NCBI GenBank assembly: GCA_965660935.1
Contig: CBFIBR010000043.1
Location: 1-12,391 of the forward strand
DNA from: UBA1172 sp002457135
GTDB lineage: Bacteria; Pseudomonadota; Alphaproteobacteria; Puniceispirillales; UBA1172
DNA: 12,391 nt
Direction: 5' to 3'
Part shown: positions 1 through 4,271 of the stretch, piece after piece
How the letters are laid out: the number at the start of each line of letters is the position of its first letter
Position numbering within the stretch: position 1 is the first letter of the stretch
Program-made: the position numbers and the translations under genes
The notes under the pieces: generated by a model
Told to the model about the DNA's origin: nothing
The model's input: the letters and a program-made list of their open reading frames with translations, nothing else
Database searches by the model: none

Positions 1-368
1 AACTGATACTGGGCCAGATGAACACGGATCCGGGCGATAAGCTCCCTCAGCCTCAGGGGCTTTGCGATGTAATCGTTGGCCCCGGCTTCAAGCCCGTCGA
101 TTGTATCCATTTCACCATTTTGCGCTGTCAGCATCAGAATGGGGAAACTATAGCCCTGGGCCCTGATCCAGCGGCAGAAATCCCTGCCGTCACCATCAGG
201 CAGGCTGACATCAAGCAACAGGATATCTGGGATCAATTGGGCCAGTTCACGCCTGCCTTCCTCTATGGTGATCACACCCCGGACGGTAAAGTCGTCTTCA
301 AGGCCGAGCTGTTCCACCAGCGTTTCCAGCAAATGCTCGTTGTCCTCAACGGTTAATATATTCACCAT
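1..368 (-). CDS. OmpR/PhoB-like response regulator, 5' part (3' end beyond window)
   Basis: This is the receiver domain of a two-component response regulator, which is phosphorylated by a sensor kinase and normally controls transcription. The minus strand is open from an ATG at 368 to the window edge (122 codons). It starts MVNILTVEDNEHLLETLVEQ and carries a complete phosphorylation site: acidic pair E8/D9, phospho-acceptor D53 in LLLDVSLPDGDG, T81 in LMLTA and K103 in DYIAKPL. The end of the domain (LRELIARIRVHL) resembles the OmpR/PhoB class, so a winged-helix DNA-binding domain probably follows outside the window. The start has no strong ribosome binding site; a GTG one codon later is possible. 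It diverges from ribA across an AT-rich gap. No kinase gene is visible. The receiver call is firm; the output-domain class is inferred. Confidence 0.9.
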   Translation of the reverse strand, partial: MVNILTVEDNEHLLETLVEQLGLEDDFTVRGVITIEEGRRELAQLIPDILLLDVSLPDGDGRDFCRWIRAQGYSFPILMLTAQNGEMDTIDGLEAGANDYIAKPLRLRELIARIRVHLAQYQ

Positions 369-523
369 GATTGCATAGCTTTCGGCTTGTTGGTTCTGAA
401 AACATAAAGTTTCAAATATCATTGCTGATACTCATAAATAAATATTTGTGAAATTATCAATTAAATCCCCACCTGTTGGTTATACAATATGAAATTAGGC
501 TATCATACCGAAAGAAAGGTAAC
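369..523. promoter_or_regulatory. Divergent control region between response regulator and ribA
   Basis: This 155-bp AT-rich gap separates two divergently transcribed genes, so it must hold both promoters. A plausible -10 for ribA is TACAAT at 483-488, but I find no good -35 at the right distance, so no promoter is called precisely. The gap contains TTATCAATTAA at 454-464, which recurs exactly in the porin promoter region, and the short palindrome AAATATTT at 440-447. I see no FMN-riboswitch-like conserved blocks before ribA. Confidence 0.4.
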
Positions 524-1657
524 GTGAGCAGCATGATCGGAAACAGTCCTCGATTACAATCGGTCCACCGCGCTATTGCAGACCTGCGGCGGGGTGCAAT
601 GGTTCTGGTGCGCGCGGATGATGGCGAATCCAGCCTGATTTCAGCCGCCGAACAGGTTACTGATGAACGGCTGTCGGCGCTGGCCAGCACCGCTTCATCA
701 ACGCCGTCGCTGTTGATCTCACCGCAGCGGGGGCAAGCCATCGGGCTGAAACCCCGCCAGGGCAGCCGTGCCTGTTCGGTGTTGCTGTCCCCGCAATTCA
801 GGGTTGAGCATATTCTGGGGCTGATCGGTGACATGCCGTTTTCGTTGAAACCGGATGATCTGACGGTTCTGGCTGAAAAGGCTGATAGCCTGGCTGATCT
901 GGTGCTGGTGCTAATGCGGGTATCACGGCTGCTGCCAGCGGCGATTGCCAGCCGCGTTTCGATCCGTGATGAACGCGCCCTCCTGCGCTGGGCTGAAGAA
1001 CGCGGCATCCTGGTGGTTGATGCCAGTGCCATCGATGCGTTCGAGGCTGATCAGGCCAGCCTGTTGCGGGAGGCTGCCCGAGCCAGCCTGCCCCTGGCCG
1101 ATGCCCCTAAGGCCGAGATTGCGTTATTCCGCCCCCTCGATGGCGGGCTTGAGCATTTTGCCCTCCTGATTCATCCCGAAAATGATGCCGGCATTGTCAC
1201 ACCGCCCATGGTGCGTATTCATTCACAATGTATCACGGGTGATATCCTCAGCAGCCTGAAATGCGATTGCGGAACCCAGTTGCGGGAGGCAATCCGGCAG
1301 ATGGCGCAAGGTGATGGCGGTGTCCTTATCTATCTGGCACAGGAAGGCCGTGATATCGGGCTGGTCAACAAGCTCAAGGCCTATGCCCTTCAGGATGGTG
1401 GGCTGGATACGGTTGATGCCAACCATGAGCTCGGGTTTGAAACCGATCACCGCTTTTTCATGCCGGCCGCTGAAATGCTGCGCCAGCTCGGCTATCAATC
1501 GGTCCGCCTGCTCACCAATAACCCCGACAAGATCAGCCAGGTTGAGGATGCCGGGATCAGTGTTGCGGAGCGCATGCCGCTGGTGGTTGAAACCAACCCG
1601 CATAATGAAGGCTACCTCGCCACCAAGAAATCCCGGACCGGCCACCTCATCGACTAG
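524..1657 (+). CDS. ribA: GTP cyclohydrolase II with degenerate RibB-like N-terminal domain
   Basis: This enzyme opens GTP to 2,5-diamino-6-ribosylamino-pyrimidinone phosphate, the first step of riboflavin synthesis in the cytoplasm. The catalytic domain is the C-terminal half. Its zinc ligands are C236, C247 and C249 in VRIHSQCITGD and LKCDCGTQL, the same spacing as in E. coli RibA. QEGRDIGLVNKLKAYALQ and the tail LLTNNPDKI...ATKKSRTGHLI are also family signatures. The first 190 or so residues resemble a DHBP synthase (RibB) fold but lack its acidic DDEDRENEGD-type catalytic motif; RADDGESSLISAAE stands in that place, so RibB activity is unlikely. The GTG at 524 is chosen because AAAGG at 515-519 lies just upstream. 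ATG 533 is the alternative, and an in-frame TTG at 476 is less likely. Length from 524 is 377 residues. Confidence 0.93.
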   Translation: MSSMIGNSPRLQSVHRAIADLRRGAMVLVRADDGESSLISAAEQVTDERLSALASTASSTPSLLISPQRGQAIGLKPRQGSRACSVLLSPQFRVEHILGLIGDMPFSLKPDDLTVLAEKADSLADLVLVLMRVSRLLPAAIASRVSIRDERALLRWAEERGILVVDASAIDAFEADQASLLREAARASLPLADAPKAEIALFRPLDGGLEHFALLIHPENDAGIVTPPMVRIHSQCITGDILSSLKCDCGTQLREAIRQMAQGDGGVLIYLAQEGRDIGLVNKLKAYALQDGGLDTVDANHELGFETDHRFFMPAAEMLRQLGYQSVRLLTNNPDKISQVEDAGISVAERMPLVVETNPHNEGYLATKKSRTGHLID

Positions 1658-1658
1658 C

Positions 1659-1686
1659 CCTGATTGTTCAGGCCTGATCATTTCAG
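1659..1686. repeat. Two adjacent small hairpins between convergent ribA and yggS
   Basis: The 34-bp convergent gap holds CCTGA-TTGT-TCAGG (1659-1672), followed by CTGA-TCATT-TCAG (1674-1686). Both are short inverted repeats built on the same CTGA/TCAG arms. They could act as a weak bidirectional transcription end, but stems of 4-5 bp and no T-run make this doubtful. Confidence 0.3.
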
Positions 1687-1691
1687 TCTGA

Positions 1692-2369
1692 TCAAGCGGG
1701 TTGGGGACGATCACCGAAAAGGGCTGAACCAACCCTGACATGGGTTGCACCGAAACCGATGGCCTGCTCATAATCGGCGCTCATTCCCATGGACAGTTTG
1801 TCCAGCCCGGCCTCACGGGCAAGGGTGTTGAGCAGGGTGAAATGCATCGCCGCCTCTTCATCCATGGGCGGGATGCACATCAGCCCGGTTACATTCAACC
1901 CCAGATCATCACGGCAATAATGACTGAAGCCGACAGCCTCGCCCGGGGCAATCCCGGCCTTCTGGTCTTCCTCACCGGTATTGACCTGGATCAGGCATTC
2001 GATGCGGCGATCCTGCTTGCGGCATTCCTCAGCCAGAATGCGGGCCAGTTTTTCACGATCCACGCTTTCAATGACATCAAACAGCGCAACCGCATCCCCT
2101 GCCTTGTTGGTCTGAAGCGGCCCGATCAGGCGAAGTTCGAGGTCGGGGTAAAGCCGCCGCCGATCACCCCAGCGTTCCATGGCTTCCTGAACCCGATTCT
2201 CCCCATAGATACGTTGACCGGCCTTCAGCGCAGAATCAATGCGGTCATCTGGTTGTTTCTTTGAAACCGCAACCAGCGTGATGGCATCAGGGTTCCTGCC
2301 GGCATGATCAGCGGCGGTGATCATCTTCTGATGAATTTCCCTGATCTGGTCTGGCACCGTATCGGTCAT
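1692..2369 (-). CDS. yggS: YggS/PLPHP family pyridoxal-phosphate homeostasis protein
   Basis: This is a small single-domain, fold-type III PLP-binding protein of the YggS/PROSC family. It has no known enzymatic reaction and helps keep vitamin B6 pools and amino-acid metabolism in balance in the cytoplasm. Family signatures are LVAVSKKQP, where the first lysine (K37 from this start) is the PLP-binding residue, YGENRVQEA, LRLIGPLQTNK, IQVNTGEEDQKAG and the C-terminal LSMGMSADYEQAI...VRVGSALFG. The chosen ATG at 2369 gives 225 residues and has a weak GGA about seven bases upstream. An ATG four codons earlier (2381) is the alternative and has no visible ribosome binding site. The gene converges with ribA and diverges from the porin. 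Composition is GC-rich like the genome at large, unlike the region just upstream. Confidence 0.93.
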   Translation of the reverse strand: MTDTVPDQIREIHQKMITAADHAGRNPDAITLVAVSKKQPDDRIDSALKAGQRIYGENRVQEAMERWGDRRRLYPDLELRLIGPLQTNKAGDAVALFDVIESVDREKLARILAEECRKQDRRIECLIQVNTGEEDQKAGIAPGEAVGFSHYCRDDLGLNVTGLMCIPPMDEEAAMHFTLLNTLAREAGLDKLSMGMSADYEQAIGFGATHVRVGSALFGDRPQPA

Positions 2370-2402
2370 GCGGAATTCCATGATTTATTGGGGTAAGTTG
2401 CA

Positions 2403-2477
2403 TTCACCCTCCATGCTACTGAGGCCAGGAAACGATGGCCAGTTCTATCTTGTTGCAAAATTATCACAGAGGGTGAA
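2403..2477. repeat. Nested inverted repeats in the yggS/porin intergenic region
   Basis: The outer arms are a perfect 9-bp inverted repeat, TTCACCCTC (2403-2411) and GAGGGTGAA (2469-2477), 57 bases apart. Inside is a second stem: ACT-ga-GGCCA (2418-2427) pairs with TGGCC-AGT (2436-2443) around the 8-base loop GGAAACGA. Together they could fold as one branched RNA or act as paired protein sites. Function is unknown; which strand is transcribed cannot be told from sequence. Confidence 0.45.
2458..2469 (+). promoter_or_regulatory. TTATCA-type motif, porin upstream copy 1
   Basis: AAATTATCACAG shares AAATTATCA exactly with 451-459 in the response regulator/ribA gap, and ATTATCACA with the reverse-oriented copy at 3658-3666. 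It may be a binding site for a shared regulator. The core hexamer alone also occurs in coding sequence, so only the extended matches carry weight. Confidence 0.25.
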
Positions 2478-2506
2478 AGAAAGTTGCTATTATGTTTATT
2501 AGCATT

Positions 2507-2517
2507 TTATCAATTAA
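2507..2517 (+). promoter_or_regulatory. TTATCAATTAA motif, porin upstream copy 2
   Basis: This 11-mer is identical to 454-464 in the response regulator/ribA gap. It lies 46 bases downstream of copy 1 and overlaps a possible -10 element, where a bound regulator would affect porin transcription. Confidence 0.28.
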
Positions 2518-2532
2518 CTAATTCTTATATAA

Positions 2533-2553
2533 ACATCATGCCGTCAATGATGT
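2533..2553 (+). repeat. 7-bp inverted repeat in porin leader
   Basis: ACATCAT (2533-2539) and ATGATGT (2547-2553) are perfect inverted arms around GCCGTCA. It ends 28 bases before the porin start codon, so it would form a 5' leader hairpin in the mRNA or a dimeric operator in the DNA. Confidence 0.4.
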
Positions 2554-2568
2554 CGGTAACATAACTTC

Positions 2569-2573
2569 TGGAG
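2569..2573 (+). promoter_or_regulatory. Porin ribosome binding site
   Basis: TGGAG followed by AAA lies 8 bases before the ATG at 2582. It is one of the clearest Shine-Dalgarno sequences in the window and fixes the porin start. Confidence 0.8.
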
Positions 2574-2581
2574 AAAACCCC

Positions 2582-3598
2582 ATGCGTAAGGTTCTTCTTG
2601 CTACGACCGCACTGGCCACTGTTTCCGCAGTTGCCGCTGCTAATGCTGAAGTAAGCCTCTCAGGCTACTACAAGTTTATCTATTCATCTACTTCTGACAA
2701 CACAACAACCGACAGAGACGGTATGTCAGACGATACTGAATTTGCTGTTACATTCAGCAAAACAACTGATTCTGGTCTTACCTTTGGTATGCAAACACAG
2801 GTTGAAGGCGGAACAGGTTCAGGTGCAAGCACTATTGATGAAGGTTTCATGACCCTTTCATCACCAGAAATGGGTAAGCTCATTCTGGGTGACAACGATG
2901 ACATGTTCGATAGCTATGTTCACTTTGCACCAGGCCTCACTGCAATGGCATCAGGTGCTTACGATGGCAGATCCGCTTTAACTGCTGCAGGCGCAGCTAC
3001 ACCTGACGGCCTCGTCCCAGACGCTGGTTTCACATCAGGTTCAGATACTACCAAAGCATCTTATGTTTCACCTAATATGAGCGGTCTTTCTGTTGGTGTC
3101 ACATACATGAAAACCGAAGGTAATGAAGATGCATTTACCGCAATGGGTATTTCCTACAGCACTGAAATTGAAGGCGTTAGCTTGGATATGAGTGCTGCAA
3201 CAAAGGACACAAATGCAGACAATAACTCTATGTCCACTCAGTACGGCATGACGGTCGGTTTTGGTGACTTCTCTATTGGTGCCGCCGCTTACAATGTTGA
3301 TTCCAAGGCAACCACAGCTGGTACCGACAACTATGAAGGCAAAGCAACAACAATTGGTGCTTCATACAAACTCACCGATTCACTAACTGTTGCTTATTCA
3401 ACCACAACTTCTGAGGTGGATGCTGGTAATAACAACGGTGATGAGTTAGATACAGATTCGTTTGGTGCTACCTACACCATTGCTTCTGGTCTTTCACTTG
3501 CACTTGCATTCAACTCATCTGCATATTCTGATTCAAGTGCTGCTAATAACAGCATGGATACTGATGAAGTACGTGCCGAGCTTGTTGCAAAGTTCTAA
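2582..3598 (+). CDS. Outer-membrane general porin (Porin_4-like)
   Basis: This is a trimeric-type diffusion porin for small hydrophilic solutes, placed in the outer membrane. The 338-residue product starts with a signal peptide, MRKVLLATTALATVSAVAAA, with likely cleavage after ANA (residue 22). The mature protein begins EVSLSGYYKF, the usual first beta strand, and ends in phenylalanine (VRAELVAKF), as the BAM insertion machinery expects. SGLTFGMQTQVEGG and LSSPEMGKLILGDNDD resemble the strands and L3 entry of alphaproteobacterial porins. It is acidic and rich in Ser, Thr, Asn and Asp with no cysteine, fitting a marine outer-membrane protein. Codon use is AT-leaning (about 37-48% GC in sampled 60-base lines of the mature part, against about 58-65% in ribA and leuS); the signal-peptide portion is richer in GC. 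It has its own leader and terminator, so it is a single-gene unit. Confidence 0.9.
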   Translation: MRKVLLATTALATVSAVAAANAEVSLSGYYKFIYSSTSDNTTTDRDGMSDDTEFAVTFSKTTDSGLTFGMQTQVEGGTGSGASTIDEGFMTLSSPEMGKLILGDNDDMFDSYVHFAPGLTAMASGAYDGRSALTAAGAATPDGLVPDAGFTSGSDTTKASYVSPNMSGLSVGVTYMKTEGNEDAFTAMGISYSTEIEGVSLDMSAATKDTNADNNSMSTQYGMTVGFGDFSIGAAAYNVDSKATTAGTDNYEGKATTIGASYKLTDSLTVAYSTTTSEVDAGNNNGDELDTDSFGATYTIASGLSLALAFNSSAYSDSSAANNSMDTDEVRAELVAKF

Positions 3599-3617
3599 AG
3601 CTTTTACATTTGTTTCG

Positions 3618-3646
3618 AAAGACCGCCCAAGAGGCGGTCTTTCTAT
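3618..3646 (+). terminator. Intrinsic terminator after porin
   Basis: AAAGACCGCC (3618-3627) and GGCGGTCTTT (3633-3642) form a perfect 10-bp stem around loop CAAGA, with the terminal T's continuing into CTATTTT. It sits 19 bases after the porin stop codon. With A-runs on one side and T-runs on the other it could also work in the reverse direction. Confidence 0.93.
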
Positions 3647-3657
3647 TTTGAAAGTAT

Positions 3658-3666
3658 TGTGATAAT
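3658..3666 (-). promoter_or_regulatory. TTATCA-type motif upstream of DUF3576 gene (reverse orientation)
   Basis: TGTGATAAT reads ATTATCACA on the minus strand, a 9-base match to porin upstream copy 1 (2460-2468). It lies 46 bases before the lipoprotein start codon. The match is short and the region AT-rich, so chance is a real possibility. Confidence 0.2.
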
Positions 3667-3671
3667 GAAAT

Positions 3672-3705
3672 CTCACTATGTTAAATTTTAAATTGTAATA
3701 GTGGG
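3672..3705 (+). repeat. Imperfect hairpin covering the ribosome binding area of the DUF3576 gene
   Basis: CTCACTAT (3672-3679) can pair with ATAGTGGG (3698-3705) over 8 bp with one T-G pair and an 18-base AT-rich loop. The right arm runs into GGGCGG (3703-3708), the only Shine-Dalgarno-like sequence before ATG 3713, so folding could limit translation. Confidence 0.3.
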
Positions 3706-3712
3706 CGGTAAG

Positions 3713-4252
3713 ATGAAATTAAATAAATCCCTATTAAAACTTACCATTGCATGTTCATTATTGATTTCTTGTGGCCCGAATACTTCAACTGATATTTTAA
3801 CCCCTAAGGAACAACGTGATAAACGTATTAATCCACAGGGGTCATTTCTTACTGGAAAAAGTAGAACTGGTATTCGATTAGATGATGTCTTTCAACAAAA
3901 AGGTGAAAATTTAGGAGCTTCTCCAATAAATGCTCTACTATGGAGAGCATCGCTCGATACGCTTTCGGTGATCCCGCTAGCATCGGTGGATACGTTCGGC
4001 GGCACCATCATCAGTGAATGGTATGCCCATCCCGAAGACAGATCACTGCGTATCAAGGTGGCCATTTTCGTCCTTGATCGGGAGCTGAGGGCCGATGGCA
4101 TCAGGGTTGAAGTCTACGCCCAGAAGCGCGTTCAAGAAACGCTCGAATGGGAAGACGCCGGCCGTGATGAAGGCCTGGCAACCCGACTGGAAGACCTTAT
4201 TCTGACCCGTGCGCGTGAAATTCGTTCGTCGAATATCGGCGAAACCAACTGA
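3713..4252 (+). CDS. DUF3576 family lipoprotein, mosaic composition
   Basis: This is a predicted lipoprotein of the alphaproteobacterial DUF3576 family; its function is unknown. The 179-residue product has a short lipoprotein signal, MKLNKSLLKLTIACSLL, and lipobox LISC with the lipidated cysteine at C20. The domain follows: INALLWRASLDTLSVIPLAS, DTFGGTIISEWY, and IKVAIFVLDRELRADGIRVE. The ATG at 3713 is preferred; an in-frame GTG at 3701 would extend the cytoplasmic end by four residues. The gene lies 19 bases before leuS in the likely leuS-lptE-holA operon, so it may matter for the envelope. It is compositionally split: codons 1-79 are AT-ending (12 of 79 end in G or C), while the next 100 are GC-rich (about 61 of 100), with the change at 3947-3950 inside the conserved domain. 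The reading frame is intact. Confidence 0.85.
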   Translation: MKLNKSLLKLTIACSLLISCGPNTSTDILTPKEQRDKRINPQGSFLTGKSRTGIRLDDVFQQKGENLGASPINALLWRASLDTLSVIPLASVDTFGGTIISEWYAHPEDRSLRIKVAIFVLDRELRADGIRVEVYAQKRVQETLEWEDAGRDEGLATRLEDLILTRAREIRSSNIGETN

Positions 4253-4271
4253 TCTTTTATCCTGTTTAGCC

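Larger units (their letters stand above)
2453..2531 (+). promoter_or_regulatory. Probable porin promoter region (AT-rich)
   Basis: A strongly expressed porin needs a promoter here, and 2461-2535 is the most AT-rich stretch upstream of it (16 of 60 bases are G or C in 2461-2520). Candidate -10 elements are TATTAT at 2488-2493, TATCAA at 2508-2513 (18 bases after TTGCTA at 2484-2489) and TATATA at 2526-2531. None has a convincing -35 partner, so the exact start site is open. The promoter of yggS probably lies in the same region on the other strand. Confidence 0.35.
2640..3949. other. AT-rich segment with sharp right edge inside the DUF3576 gene
   Basis: From the mature porin coding region to about 3947-3950, base composition is well below the flanks. 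In 3721-3940, 60-base lines are about 32-38% GC; from 3961 on they are 52-58%. The right edge falls within a conserved coding domain. The left edge is less clear: it may lie at the porin signal peptide (about 58% GC) or upstream near 2445, since intergenic DNA here is AT-rich anyway. No flanking repeats, tRNA or mobility genes mark the ends, so homologous exchange is more likely than an integrated element. Confidence 0.55.

Noticed and set aside
18..356. A 112-codon plus-strand open frame at the left edge
   Set aside because: The minus strand encodes a clear receiver domain with all phosphorylation residues; the plus frame is its shadow.
369..523. FMN riboswitch before ribA
   Set aside because: The gap is too short and AT-rich, and none of the conserved GC-rich FMN-element blocks is present.
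1676..1694. Apparent excess of TGATCA/GATC here and across the window as a methylation-linked signal
   Set aside because: Most occurrences come from common codon pairs such as CTG-ATC and GAT-CAG; I did no full count and see no clustering that needs another explanation.
2254..2267. TGTTTC-TTT-GAAAC inside yggS as a second parS site
   Set aside because: The half-sites are spaced by 3 bases where parS has 4, and the central ACGT is missing. It is coding sequence of yggS.
2461..2469. TTATCACAG as a DnaA box, and the reversed TGTGATAA at 3658
   Set aside because: The DnaA box TTATNCACA has an extra base before CACA; these sites lack it and do not cluster like an origin.
2580..3710. Insertion sequence or integrated element carrying the porin
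   Set aside because: No transposase, integrase, terminal inverted repeats or target duplication is visible; the right edge lies inside an intact gene, which fits homologous exchange better.
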